Source of the DNA: a virus
Direction: 5' to 3' (one strand)
Length of the DNA stretch: 39,280 nucleotides
Virus record (IMG/VR): IMGVR_UViG_3300044712_000276
Coordinates: 1 to 39,280 of that record
Part shown: positions 7,168 through 15,768 of the stretch, piece by piece
Layout: each line of letters opens with the position of its first letter
Numbering within the stretch: position 1 is the first letter of the stretch
The notes under the pieces: model-generated
Seen by the model: the letters and a program-made list of their open reading frames with translations, nothing else
Database searches by the model: none
What the model was told of the DNA's origin: nothing
Program-made: the position numbers and the translations under genes

Positions 7168-7204
7168 TAAAAAAAAGAGAGTCTGCCGGTAGGCGAGACT
7201 CTCC
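7168..7204 (-). terminator. Rho-independent terminator after HTH gene
   Basis: On the minus strand, GAGAGTCT (7197-7204), an 11-to-12-nt loop, then AGACTCTC (7177-7184) is followed directly by TTTTTTT (about 7168-7176). This is a textbook terminator just after the 89-residue gene. Confidence 0.92.
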
Positions 7205-7217
7205 TATTCAAGCTAAA

Positions 7218-7487
7218 TTAGATAGCTTGTGGGCGAACACCATTAGAACGGCATTGTGCTTTGAAAGTCTTGGAAGGAGTACCAAGGCGATAAACAGCAA
7301 CTTTGCTACCGTCTGAACGTTGTTTCATGTTTGTGTAAATTGCATAACCCTCTTGACGAAGCTCGGAGATGCGAGCTGAAACATTTTTGATACCGAATCG
7401 GCTTTGTGCCTGAGCGATACTAAAAGTGTTATAACCATCTTTCTTGGCGAGAAAGTTCAAAAGGCGTTGTTTTGCAGTCAGTTTCAT
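7218..7487 (-). CDS. Helix-turn-helix protein (HTH_39-like)
   Basis: The 89-residue basic protein begins MKLTAKQRLLNFLAKKDGYN. The segment from 20 to 47 (TFSIAQAQSRFGIKN then VSARISELRQEG) is a winged-helix HTH, followed by a YRLG wing strand (66-69). This fits the small HTH_39-type proteins found in marine myoviruses. It is the only gene between a strong sigma70-type promoter and a strong terminator, so it forms its own transcription unit, likely early. An inverted repeat at the predicted start point may be its own operator, but that is inference. Confidence 0.8.
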   Translation of the reverse strand: MKLTAKQRLLNFLAKKDGYNTFSIAQAQSRFGIKNVSARISELRQEGYAIYTNMKQRSDGSKVAVYRLGTPSKTFKAQCRSNGVRPQAI

Positions 7488-7517
7488 AATTACTCCATAT
7501 TAAAATTTAAATTACAC

Positions 7518-7530
7518 CTCGTTTAACGAG
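7518..7530. promoter_or_regulatory. Inverted repeat at the HTH gene start point (possible operator)
   Basis: CTCGTTTAACGAG is a 13-nt inverted repeat with 5-nt arms, located right after the predicted transcription start. It could be an operator or the stem of a short 5' hairpin. Confidence 0.4.
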
Positions 7531-7537
7531 TGTTCAT

Positions 7538-7566
7538 ATCATACTACTATGTATCGTCTTTGTCAA
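7538..7566 (-). promoter_or_regulatory. Strong sigma70-type promoter for HTH gene
   Basis: On the minus strand a perfect TTGACA (7561-7566) and TATGAT (7538-7543) are separated by exactly 17 nt. It lies in the 100-nt gap ahead of the HTH gene and would be read by the unmodified host RNA polymerase early in infection. Confidence 0.85.
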
Positions 7567-7587
7567 GAGAAAAAACGGTACACTTGA

Positions 7588-8907
7588 TTATCTACCGACC
7601 TGTGTTAGGTATTTCTGCTTGGTTTCTTCCCAAGACAGGTAGATAAGGTCATCATAAAACAGTGTCTCATAGGAAACATTGTTCTTCTTCTGCAATTGGC
7701 GAATTCGACCTTTGGCATATTTGGCTTTCCAAATATTAGAAAGTGCTTCTTCGCTTGTATCAAAAGACTTGACCAGGTCTTTTTCGGTGATTTCACCGCG
7801 CAGGAATTCACATGTATTGTTATACAGTGGTGAAAAATAGATACCTCGTTGGTGTTCCGTCCGCGTCAGCGTTTTAGGAATACCAAGTTTTGGGTATGCA
7901 AAATGTAGAGAACGATTTTTGTGGTCACGTTTAAAAGGAAGTCCGTTTTCCTTTTTTGCTTCCCACCATTCAAAATATTTTTCGGGATGGTTTTCTTTCA
8001 ACCATTCCCAGATCAGATTGAGAGTTGACTTTCGTGGTTCAAAAGCAACAGAGCCACTAGAGAATCCCATTTTGGACCAGTATTCAAGACCGTCATACTG
8101 TGATAGACCACCGGACTTAGTGTTACCGTATAGAGAAGTTGTAGTAACTCCAGCAAGAACGTCACCATATTTTTCTTTCCATAGTTTTTGAACGGTATCA
8201 GACAAGCAAAGCAGAGCAAGTAGCTTGCCACCCATATAATTAAAACCGAGAGGTTGCAGAGGCACAATCGAAGAACCGATTGCAGTGTAGTTAATCATTG
8301 CACCTTGCGTTTTCTTCTCACGTTCCCAGCCAATGTATTTATCACGTGGCGTCAAATCCAAGAAGTCGGAAGAAATGCAAATCACCCCGAGATATTTACC
8401 TGTAACTTTGTCCGCAACCAAAAAGTTTAGGTTACGACCAATGTTTGAGTTGTTCTTCATCGTGGAGATGAAAGTGCGGACGGTGTTCCACCGCTCAGGC
8501 AAATCTGAACGTTTTGTTTTCTCTTTCGCAGTTGTGTTGAAAAGTGAGACCTTCTCAATATCACGCGAATCGTCCGTGTAAATCATTGTCGGCTGAAGCT
8601 TTTCGAAATCATCAGGAGATTCTGGAATCCAGATGTTCGATTTAACTTCACGAATCATTTTTTCCTGTGCAGGATTATCAAAGGCAGAATCACCGAAAAT
8701 ATCCGTATGCGTAGGGTATTTCTCCTGAACTTCACACCATTTCTGATATAGCGTGTATTCTTTAACATCCATGGCGGATGCATAGGTCAAATCTTCAATA
8801 AGAATCCGCTTTAGTTCGGTTTCGTCAACTGTTTTAACTTGAGGGTTAGCAGCTTTCCACTTTTCCCAATCTTTCTTAACGTATTCTGGCCAGTTGTTTA
8901 GAGACAT
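7588..8907 (-). CDS. DruA/DUF4338-like protein
   Basis: The 439-residue protein shows, from about residue 160, a pattern like DUF4338 (DruA of Druantia): GKYLGVICISS, then RDKYIGW, NYTAIGSSIVPLQP, GGKLLALLCLSD, WKEKYGDVLAGVTTTSLYG, and GLEYWSKMGFSSG. In the known family these positions hold LG.L, RD..IGW, LI.PW, LALA.., W...YG..P.L.ET and Y.A.NW...G.T.G. The N-terminal 150 and C-terminal 130 residues are extra. DruA acts in anti-phage defence in bacteria; its role in a phage is unknown. The assignment is by eye. Its ATG lies inside the deformylase gene (32-nt overlap). Confidence 0.5.
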   Translation of the reverse strand: MSLNNWPEYVKKDWEKWKAANPQVKTVDETELKRILIEDLTYASAMDVKEYTLYQKWCEVQEKYPTHTDIFGDSAFDNPAQEKMIREVKSNIWIPESPDDFEKLQPTMIYTDDSRDIEKVSLFNTTAKEKTKRSDLPERWNTVRTFISTMKNNSNIGRNLNFLVADKVTGKYLGVICISSDFLDLTPRDKYIGWEREKKTQGAMINYTAIGSSIVPLQPLGFNYMGGKLLALLCLSDTVQKLWKEKYGDVLAGVTTTSLYGNTKSGGLSQYDGLEYWSKMGFSSGSVAFEPRKSTLNLIWEWLKENHPEKYFEWWEAKKENGLPFKRDHKNRSLHFAYPKLGIPKTLTRTEHQRGIYFSPLYNNTCEFLRGEITEKDLVKSFDTSEEALSNIWKAKYAKGRIRQLQKKNNVSYETLFYDDLIYLSWEETKQKYLTQVGR

Positions 8908-9529
8908 TTTTCACTTTACTCACAAGTTGTTTTTGAAGCTTTTGTCGTTTATCGGAAAGTTTCTTTTTCTTTTTAAACGCCATCATCAAGGCTAAAGGTT
9001 TAACATGGTGAGTATACACTATTCCGTTCAGGTGGTCAAGCTCATGTTGGAAACAACGTGCGGTTAATCCGGCAAACTTTGCGGTTTTCTTCTCTCCAGT
9101 AAAGTCTTGGTATTCTACCAGAATTTCCGCAGGACGTTCAACAGGAATGAATAGATCCATAAAACTCAAACATCCTTCTTCCATCTTGACAGTATCTTTC
9201 GAACTCTCAATAATCCGAGGATTAAAGAAAGCAACATAATTGTCATCATTCCCCATAACAAATACACGATACTCATAGCCGCATTGATTGGCAGACAAAC
9301 CCAACCCGCGATGTTTTTTACAGGTTTCCACCAATGAACTAGCGAACTTGTTTGGATTGACCGGCGGATTTTCAAAATCAAAAATCGGCAAAGCCTTGCG
9401 TAACGCCGAGTGTGTTTCCGGAACCAAAGGGAATATTTCGATCTGTACATTTTCTACTGCTGTAGTTTCGATATCTTGTCGCCAAGATTCGGTATTAATT
9501 TTAATTATATCTAGATTATCATTGTTCAT
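8876..9529 (-). CDS. Peptide deformylase
   Basis: The 217-residue protein carries all three deformylase motifs: GLGLSANQ (75-82, motif 1), EGCLS (118-122, motif 2, with the Cys metal ligand) and QHELDHLNG (161-169, motif 3, HExxH). It removes formyl groups from new proteins. Phage deformylases are known in marine myoviruses and may speed processing of proteins made in infection. Unlike typical phage forms, it keeps a basic helical C-terminal tail of about 40 residues. It starts 4 nt inside gp46 (ATGA). Confidence 0.93.
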   Translation of the reverse strand: MNNDNLDIIKINTESWRQDIETTAVENVQIEIFPLVPETHSALRKALPIFDFENPPVNPNKFASSLVETCKKHRGLGLSANQCGYEYRVFVMGNDDNYVAFFNPRIIESSKDTVKMEEGCLSFMDLFIPVERPAEILVEYQDFTGEKKTAKFAGLTARCFQHELDHLNGIVYTHHVKPLALMMAFKKKKKLSDKRQKLQKQLVSKVKNVSKQLARIR

Positions 9530-11241
9530 TTTGACACCTGTGAAAAATTACCTTTCTTTTCAAATTTAATAACTGAACGAAACTTGTCAAACAATTGGTC
9601 ACCTTTATGCGAAATCACAAATACGTTGGTATTTTTGTCTAGACTGTTCAACAGTTTCATAAATTCTTCCATGCCAACACCATCCAAAGAAGAATCAAAA
9701 ACTTCATCCAAAATCAACATGTTGGTGTTCGTAGAGTTTTTCATCTTGGCAATTTGTCTCCAAGTGAATAACAGTGCCAAATCGATACGCATCTTTTCAC
9801 CTTCAGAGAATGATGCATAGCTAAACTCATCACGGTGTCTAGATTTAATTGTTTCCTCAAAACTTTCATTCAAGTTAAAATTGACAAAGAAGTCCATTGC
9901 GGTTAAATATTTGTTAATCAACTTGTTCATAATTGGCAAATATTGTTTGATGATTTTGGTTTTGATACCAGAATCTTTCAATAGAGTAGTTGCAAATTCA
10001 TAATATTGTTTATCGTTGGAAAGCTCCTCAGACTGTGCATTGAATGCAACCAATTCTTCGTTCAATAAATTAAGTGTTTCATTATTCGAATCGGAAGATT
10101 CTGTGTGCTTACGCAACTCTTTAATTTCTGCCATCAATCTTGTCGAACGCTTATTGACTTCAAGTAACTGTGTATTCAACCTAACCGTTTCAGAATTGTG
10201 TGACGAAATATGTTTCTGAATCTTTGAGATTTCTTCCAAACGAGTAACAACCTTATTGAGTTCTCCCGTCAATTTGGTACTAGCATCTTCAATTTCAGAA
10301 ATTTTATTTTTCTTTTCAGTAATGTTTTTGTCTTTTGTATCTTGCGTTATTGTTTGACGGCAAGTGGGACAATTATCATTACTTTCGTAGAAAGAAATTT
10401 CTTTGTTAATTTTCTTAACGTTATCACCAAACTTGGATTGTAAAGTCAACAGTTTTGTGTTTTTAGAATTGATTTGATTTTCGTCAGAAATTTGTTTCGT
10501 CAGTGCATCAATGTGCTTTTGTATCAAATTCAAATTAACAAGAGTCTTTTCCACAAACTCCGTATTAGATTTCATTTCAGAAACTTTTTTATCGATTTCT
10601 GCTTGATAGTTCTTTTTATGTTCTTCGATGTTTTTTCTTTGCATCGAAATCTTTTCCGTCGTCAACTTGATTTTATATTCCACATCTTTCTGTTTATCTT
10701 TGATATCAGTGAGTTTTGTTTTCACTACTGAATTCATAGACGAGAAGATACCAATATCCAAGAGTTCTTCAATAATTGTTCGGCGGTCACCCGCAGACAA
10801 TTGCATAAAAGGAACAAATGATGCAGAACCTAAAATCACAACCTGTGTGAAAGATTTGTAATTGAGTTTTAGAATGAATCTTTCCAAATGTTCTTGGTAA
10901 TCTGTTGCTTTAGCATCTTGATTAATCAATTTGCTATCACAATAAATCTCAAACAGATTTGGTTTAATACCACGAACAATTTTATAATTCTTTTTACCGA
11001 TGGAAAATTCAACCTCAACGACACATTTACCATCGTTGATGGAGTTAATCAATTGAGGTTTATTAATCTTTCGATACGGCTTACCAAAAAGACCAAACGT
11101 GAGTGCATCCAAAATGGTTGACTTACCTGCACCGTTATGTCCAACAATAAGTGTATTTGTTGACCGAGTCAGGTCGATTTCGGTAAAACTATTTCCTGTG
11201 GATAGGAAATTTTTCCATCTAACTTTTTTAAAAATTATCAT
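9526..11241 (-). CDS. 46: Recombination endonuclease subunit gp46 (Rad50/SbcC-like)
   Basis: The 571-residue SMC-type ATPase (T4 gp46 is 560) has Walker A GHNGAGKST (34-42), two coiled-coil arms meeting at a zinc hook CPTC (291-294), the signature FSEGEK (478-483) and Walker B LILDEVFD (509-516). It pairs with gp47 to resect double-strand ends for recombination-dependent replication and host DNA breakdown. It overlaps the gp47 stop by 4 nt (ATGA). Confidence 0.97.
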   Translation of the reverse strand: MIIFKKVRWKNFLSTGNSFTEIDLTRSTNTLIVGHNGAGKSTILDALTFGLFGKPYRKINKPQLINSINDGKCVVEVEFSIGKKNYKIVRGIKPNLFEIYCDSKLINQDAKATDYQEHLERFILKLNYKSFTQVVILGSASFVPFMQLSAGDRRTIIEELLDIGIFSSMNSVVKTKLTDIKDKQKDVEYKIKLTTEKISMQRKNIEEHKKNYQAEIDKKVSEMKSNTEFVEKTLVNLNLIQKHIDALTKQISDENQINSKNTKLLTLQSKFGDNVKKINKEISFYESNDNCPTCRQTITQDTKDKNITEKKNKISEIEDASTKLTGELNKVVTRLEEISKIQKHISSHNSETVRLNTQLLEVNKRSTRLMAEIKELRKHTESSDSNNETLNLLNEELVAFNAQSEELSNDKQYYEFATTLLKDSGIKTKIIKQYLPIMNKLINKYLTAMDFFVNFNLNESFEETIKSRHRDEFSYASFSEGEKMRIDLALLFTWRQIAKMKNSTNTNMLILDEVFDSSLDGVGMEEFMKLLNSLDKNTNVFVISHKGDQLFDKFRSVIKFEKKGNFSQVSK

Positions 11242-12296
11242 GCTTCTTCGTGCAGTGCTTCAATATAAAGTTCTTTCATCAAGACTTTAAGTTTATCTTT
11301 ATCCAAGTCGGTTGTCAAGTTTTCAACATATCGATTTAAAATCGTTACCGTATCTTCTGCTTGATCTACAGTATTATCATCTTCCTCAACATCACTAAAA
11401 TCTTCTGCGATACTAATGTCCAACGCACCAACATCATATAGTTTATTGATGAACATATCGAATACATATGGATTAGTTTTGTTTGATACAACGACCTTAA
11501 CATAAGTATTCTTATACTTAGTCAAATCCATATTTGAAATTGTTTTAATGTCGTTGGTCTTATCATCGTATACAATACGATTGAACATCACATTTGGATT
11601 GCGAATGAAACTGAAAAGTCGGCTGGAAAGATCCAACACATGAAAACCTCGGTTGTCATTGTAGTCCTGCCAGGTGAGTTCATACGGGTTTCCTAGATAA
11701 TGAATGTCACCAGAGCTAGACTTATGGTGGTAATGGCCACTAAAAGTAAAATCAAAACGCTTAAAAAGATCCCGATCCAGTCCTTCTTCAGATTTCATTC
11801 CGCGATACATTGCAAAGCCAGCAATTTCAAAATGACCCATGCAAATTTCAGCTTTTGCATTCTTCAGTAAGTCCATCGACTCATCATAATTCTCAGCACA
11901 AATCCAAGGCATCATCAAAATGTTTGTGCCATTTACCGACACAACTCGGGGACTTGAAATGATATCGATATTTCCATAATCTTCAAGAACAAGTTCAGGA
12001 GAATTTACCTCATTTGTGTTCTTGTAATATGTATCATGGTTACCAACCAACATGTGTACTTGAATGTTCTTTGCTGCAAGCGGATCGAAAAACATTTTCT
12101 TTGCTCGTTGCAGAGAATAGAAGTTCACATATTTCCTACGGTCAAACGTATCACCCAGAATAAAAACGTTTTTGATACCTTCTTTCTCTAAGGTAGGAAA
12201 AAAAGTTTCCGAATAAAACTTTTCATAGAAATCCAGGAAATGAATGGAATCATTCCGAGCACCGAAATGTTGGTCGGTAATTAAAGCAATTTTCAT
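11238..12296 (-). CDS. 47: Recombination nuclease subunit gp47 (Mre11/SbcD-like)
   Basis: The 352-residue nuclease (T4 gp47 is 339) has the Mre11-type phosphoesterase motifs TDQHFG (7-12), GDTFDRR (48-54), GNHD (85-88), GHF (154-156) and GHYHH (187-191). It binds two metals and cuts DNA, with gp46 as motor. An acidic stretch, SDVEEDDNTVDQAED (near 300-315), lies in the C-terminal capping region. The start overlaps the cytidylyltransferase stop by 4 nt. Confidence 0.97.
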   Translation of the reverse strand: MKIALITDQHFGARNDSIHFLDFYEKFYSETFFPTLEKEGIKNVFILGDTFDRRKYVNFYSLQRAKKMFFDPLAAKNIQVHMLVGNHDTYYKNTNEVNSPELVLEDYGNIDIISSPRVVSVNGTNILMMPWICAENYDESMDLLKNAKAEICMGHFEIAGFAMYRGMKSEEGLDRDLFKRFDFTFSGHYHHKSSSGDIHYLGNPYELTWQDYNDNRGFHVLDLSSRLFSFIRNPNVMFNRIVYDDKTNDIKTISNMDLTKYKNTYVKVVVSNKTNPYVFDMFINKLYDVGALDISIAEDFSDVEEDDNTVDQAEDTVTILNRYVENLTTDLDKDKLKVLMKELYIEALHEEA

Positions 12297-12778
12297 TCTT
12301 TTAGGCTATTCAACTCATTAATGGTTTTTGGTTTTCTTGGTGCATCCAACACCCGTTGACGCAGTTCTGTGGTAGAGAAACTGTGTTGACGACTATTGAA
12401 ATACACTTCCATAGGAAGGTTATACCCAGTAAATTGTTTATCTCGGTATTCCTCACCGATGATTCTAACATCGATTTTGTAGGATGTCAAGATATCTTTA
12501 AGCTCTTTTTCCGTAGCATACGGTACAATTTCATCCACATACTTGCAAGCTTCCAACTGAACATAACGTTCGAACACCGACTGTATGGGTTTATTTTTGA
12601 AGCTCCTGTCGATTGTAGGATCAGTCTGTAGACCAACAATCAAGTAGTCACATTGATTCTTTGCTTCTTTCAGCATCATAACGTGACCTGCATGAAATAG
12701 GTCGAAACAGGAGCAAGTGAAGCCAACCCTCAAGCCTTGCGCTCCTCTAATTGTACCAAGTTGTGTGTTCATCATCAT
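12293..12778 (-). CDS. Cytidylyltransferase-like nucleotidyltransferase
   Basis: The 161-residue protein is a small cytidylyltransferase fold enzyme: TCSCFDLFHAGHVMMLKEAK (21-40) contains the HAGH motif, and FSTTELRQRV near the C-terminus matches the ISTTxLR motif. Relatives join CTP to glycerol-3-phosphate, ethanolamine phosphate or sugar phosphates; the substrate here is not known. The open frame could begin at 12892, but that part only mirrors the lysine-rich end of gp55. GGAG stands 7 nt before the ATG at 12778, so I start there (two more ATGs follow at once). Confidence 0.85.
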   Translation of the reverse strand: MMMNTQLGTIRGAQGLRVGFTCSCFDLFHAGHVMMLKEAKNQCDYLIVGLQTDPTIDRSFKNKPIQSVFERYVQLEACKYVDEIVPYATEKELKDILTSYKIDVRIIGEEYRDKQFTGYNLPMEVYFNSRQHSFSTTELRQRVLDAPRKPKTINELNSLKE

Positions 12779-12782
12779 TTTT

Positions 12783-13331
12783 TTACTCCAAAAAATTTTC
12801 AATGCCTTTTTTAGCGGCCTTTTCTTCTTTCTTTTTCTTTTTCGTTTCTTCAAAGGTCTCAATGAATTCTGAGATGTTGTCGTACATTTCAAATTGTCTT
12901 CCAGTAGCTTCTTCGAAGCCTAACATCTCTTGTTCATCTAGAATACCAAACTGTTCAGTTGCTTTGTATTTCACATACAGTTGCTTTTTCTCTTTTTGGA
13001 TCCTTCGTAAAAAGGCATAATAGATGATCTGGGTGAAATAGGCAAATGCATTGCTTGATTTTGTGGTATCAAAGTTCTCAAAGTACATGAGACAGTTTTC
13101 GATGCCGTCGGCTACCATTTCTTCACGAAAAGGATAGTTGATGAAGTTCGGTTTGTGGGACAAGCCTTCGGCAATTTTGATGAAACATTCACCAATGTAA
13201 TTTGGAATGTCAGGTTTCGGTTTGTTTTCTTGCTTCGCCTGCTCGACCTGCTCTTTGTACACAGTGAGTGCGGAGCAAAAATCGGCATTGTTAATGTAAT
13301 GTTTTTTGGTACTTGTATTCATATTCACCAT
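12783..13331 (-). CDS. 55: Late-transcription sigma factor gp55
   Basis: The 182-residue protein aligns with T4 gp55 (185 residues). Shared blocks are IAEGLSHKPNF (53-63), EEMVADGIENC (69-79), the NFDTTKSSNAFAYFTQI region (85-101) and RRIQKEKKQ. gp55 replaces the host sigma and reads TATAAATA late promoters. The C-terminus is lysine-rich and ends in IENFLE, comparable to the hydrophobic FL tail that ties T4 gp55 to the gp45 clamp. An alternative ATG lies 9 nt in (13322); neither has a strong ribosome binding site. Confidence 0.93.
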   Translation of the reverse strand: MVNMNTSTKKHYINNADFCSALTVYKEQVEQAKQENKPKPDIPNYIGECFIKIAEGLSHKPNFINYPFREEMVADGIENCLMYFENFDTTKSSNAFAYFTQIIYYAFLRRIQKEKKQLYVKYKATEQFGILDEQEMLGFEEATGRQFEMYDNISEFIETFEETKKKKKEEKAAKKGIENFLE

Positions 13332-13395
13332 TCTATCTATTGACTACCACTTGACAAAGGTCTACACTCCGATATGTAGCCTCTGCATGTTAATT

Positions 13396-13809
13396 TTAAT
13401 GCATTGTCCTTACCTTGGTAGGGTCCATTGCTTCCAAGATTAAATTCATATCCTCTTGAGTAAGAGCATCGTTAGATGCGGCATCGTTAGATGACGCTAC
13501 TCCAGAGTCATCAAACTTCATCTTAGAGTTGTTAATAACATTAACGGCATTGACGTAATATTCCGAAAAGACGGACGAAGGAGTTAGCGTAGCAAGGACA
13601 TCCACGTTCTTGATGTTTGCCTCATTCATCCGAAGAAGCGTAACTGGTAACCAATGGTCCAGTGCTATTGTCTGTTTTCCCGTTTTATTGTCTGTGTACA
13701 ATAGGATTGTCATTGGGTCTCTGACCACAATTTCTTCATCGTCATAATTTTCCATATAACAAATGATATCTTCACCGCTTTTAAGTCTCAGAATGTTGAC
13801 TGCTTCCAT
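13396..13809 (-). CDS. Small protein with possible Sm-like N-terminus
   Basis: The 137-residue protein starts with NILRLKSGEDIICYMEN, then EEIVVRDPMTILL and ALDHWLPV. This strand pattern (LKSGEDI, then V.DPM) resembles Sm/LSM-type beta barrels seen in small marine T4-like phage proteins near uvsW. The second half has a Ser/Asn/Asp-rich linker (around 100-113) and a short C-terminal helix. The function is unknown; RNA binding would be speculation. Its ATG lies inside the uvsW 3' end (29-nt overlap). Confidence 0.75.
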   Translation of the reverse strand: MEAVNILRLKSGEDIICYMENYDDEEIVVRDPMTILLYTDNKTGKQTIALDHWLPVTLLRMNEANIKNVDVLATLTPSSVFSEYYVNAVNVINNSKMKFDDSGVASSNDAASNDALTQEDMNLILEAMDPTKVRTMH

Positions 13810-15310
13810 TTTTTAGTCCTATCTTATAAATTTTGTAGGTGAACTTTTCTTCATTATAGATTTTAGTCCGCTCCACAAAATGTCTTAATGTAAAATTCAT
13901 ATGATTCTTGTAACGTAAATCGTCGGCGATATCGTAAAGTGTAGCTTTTTCTTTGTTCTCACCTAAACGTAAACTTCTACCGATTGATTGCAAGTTGCGA
14001 ACCCTCGATTTAGAAGGCGAGGCAAAGATAATATTGTGCAGATTACGTATGTTAATTCCTGTTGAGAATGTACCATAACTTGCTACAATGATTGCATCGT
14101 TTTGCGTTTCTGTGATCTTTCTAACTTCTTCGCGTATTTCCGTATCCGTTTTACCACTAATAAAAAATATTTTTCTGTCACCAATATTTTTAGTGTTGCG
14201 GATTAGATCATATAATAATTTGCCATGTTTGTCAACATATTGATATAAAATAAGTGAATTTCCCTTCAAAGATACCGCAAGATTTTTAATAAACTTGTTT
14301 CGAGCATCGTTCAAAATCAGGTATTCAATTTCTTCTTGATAAGATTTGCTTTTCAAAAGCTGACAGATTTCGTCGTCATGTTTCAATACCAAACATTTGA
14401 TTGAAAAATCTGCGACCTGTTTATTGTCCATCAACTCTTTAGTTGTGGTGACTTTGTTCACTTGACCAAAAAGACCTTCCAATACCAGTTTGTGCGTCTT
14501 TGTGCCGTCTAGTGTACCAGTAAGACCAATTCTATATTTTGTGTTCAAGCACTGTGTCAGAATTTTTGTTAATGATTGTGCTTTGAAAAGGTGTGCTTCG
14601 TCGCCAATTACAAAATCGAATTGTTCAAAGTATTCTTTGGGTAGGTTGTAGATAGATTGCCAAGTAGATATCGTAATAGGTAAATCGGTGTTCTTATCTT
14701 TACCTTGATATATCTTATGTACGTTTTCTGAAACTTCGAAACCGTTATCCGTAGAGTAATCTCTGAAGTCGTTGTACAATTGTTCCACCAGTGATGTGGT
14801 TGGAACAACAATCAAACCTTTTTTACAGTTCTTGTATTCCAAGAATTGGCGCACCAACAAATAAATGATTAGTGATTTACCAGATGCTGTTGGTGAAAGA
14901 AACAAACCTCGGCGATTACGTATTGCGTGTATGAATGCATTTTTTTGGTAATCTCTAACCTCAATGTTTTGTCCTCTTGACTGTACGTTCATTTCTTTGA
15001 TAAACTTATCAGCAAGATATTCTGAGTAATCATCCGTTAAGTCTGGTCGAGGATCAGAATATTCAAACTTGTAATCTCGTTCTTCACAGAAACTTTCTAT
15101 GTATGGAAGCAGACCGTGATACAGTTCAAAACTCCTTAAATCGAATAGACGAATCTTACCGTCCCATATTTTGTTTCGATATGCAGGAGTAAATTGAAAT
15201 CCAGGTACAAAAAATGTGAAGTAATCAGAAAGCTCCTGTGCGAGGCTTCTGTCACAATTTACCTTTACGTAGACTTCGTTCTTTTTGGTTATAGTTAAAT
15301 CAGCTGCCAC
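13781..15310 (-). CDS. uvsW: UvsW recombination helicase
   Basis: The 509-residue superfamily 2 helicase (T4 UvsW is 503) has Walker A SPTASGKS (139-146), DEAH (237-240), GLTGTLDG as motif III, and QSIGRSLRLG as motif VI. It unwinds R-loops and branched DNA and shifts replication from origin to recombination mode. The N-terminal 100 residues are the small double-strand binding domain. The start is a GTG, as no ATG fits: AAAGG stands 7 nt ahead, and it overlaps the uvsY stop by 11 nt. Confidence 0.96.
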   Translation of the reverse strand: MAADLTITKKNEVYVKVNCDRSLAQELSDYFTFFVPGFQFTPAYRNKIWDGKIRLFDLRSFELYHGLLPYIESFCEERDYKFEYSDPRPDLTDDYSEYLADKFIKEMNVQSRGQNIEVRDYQKNAFIHAIRNRRGLFLSPTASGKSLIIYLLVRQFLEYKNCKKGLIVVPTTSLVEQLYNDFRDYSTDNGFEVSENVHKIYQGKDKNTDLPITISTWQSIYNLPKEYFEQFDFVIGDEAHLFKAQSLTKILTQCLNTKYRIGLTGTLDGTKTHKLVLEGLFGQVNKVTTTKELMDNKQVADFSIKCLVLKHDDEICQLLKSKSYQEEIEYLILNDARNKFIKNLAVSLKGNSLILYQYVDKHGKLLYDLIRNTKNIGDRKIFFISGKTDTEIREEVRKITETQNDAIIVASYGTFSTGINIRNLHNIIFASPSKSRVRNLQSIGRSLRLGENKEKATLYDIADDLRYKNHMNFTLRHFVERTKIYNEEKFTYKIYKIGLKNGSSQHSET

Positions 15311-15740
15311 CTATAAACCTTTCCCATGAAATATAATCACGCAACTGAAAGGTTCTTGATTTCAATTCTTGCATGATAGATTCGCAAACGGATACAGACT
15401 CATCGTGATAAATTTTCTTCTCAAGAATTTTTATCAAGTCTTTATCCGACTCAAGATATTTTTCAACACCCATTTTTGTTTTGACGTTTAACAGAAATGG
15501 TTCCCATCCATATTCTTCAAGTTCATCTTGCGAAAGAGAACCGTTGTAATATTCTTCTTTGATTCTACGCATCTTAGAATATTCAAAGTTCAATCGTTTT
15601 ACCGCAAGCTTGTGTTTGACAAGAACTTTTAGATACTTGTTATGTAGGGTAGGTATTTTTAGAAGTTCTTTACCCGGCTCAGTAGAGTCAATGACCGAAT
15701 CATTGTCCCAATTTTTTATAATATCTTCAAGTGTATCCAT
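15300..15740 (-). CDS. uvsY: UvsY recombination mediator
   Basis: The 146-residue helical protein has the size and position of T4 UvsY (137 residues), which loads the UvsX recombinase onto gp32-coated single strands. Shared features are the VIDSTEPGKELLKIPTLHNKY region (15-35), a KRLNFEYSKMRRIKEEYYNG basic helix, and a C-terminal ESIMQELKSRTFQLRDYI segment. It lies directly before uvsW, as in T4 relatives. Confidence 0.9.
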   Translation of the reverse strand: MDTLEDIIKNWDNDSVIDSTEPGKELLKIPTLHNKYLKVLVKHKLAVKRLNFEYSKMRRIKEEYYNGSLSQDELEEYGWEPFLLNVKTKMGVEKYLESDKDLIKILEKKIYHDESVSVCESIMQELKSRTFQLRDYISWERFIGGS

Positions 15741-15768
15741 AATAAACCCAGTTAAAAACTATATTATA

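Noticed and set aside
12779-12892. N-terminal extension of the cytidylyltransferase to 12892
   Set aside because: It is lysine/arginine-rich shadow coding of the gp55 C-terminus; a well-placed GGAG supports the ATG at 12778.
13323-13395. Possible sigma70 promoter (TTGTCA with TAGAAT) upstream of gp55
   Set aside because: The -10-like hexamer overlaps the gp55 start codon, leaving no room for a leader with a ribosome binding site. A plus-strand TTGACA here has no gene to drive.
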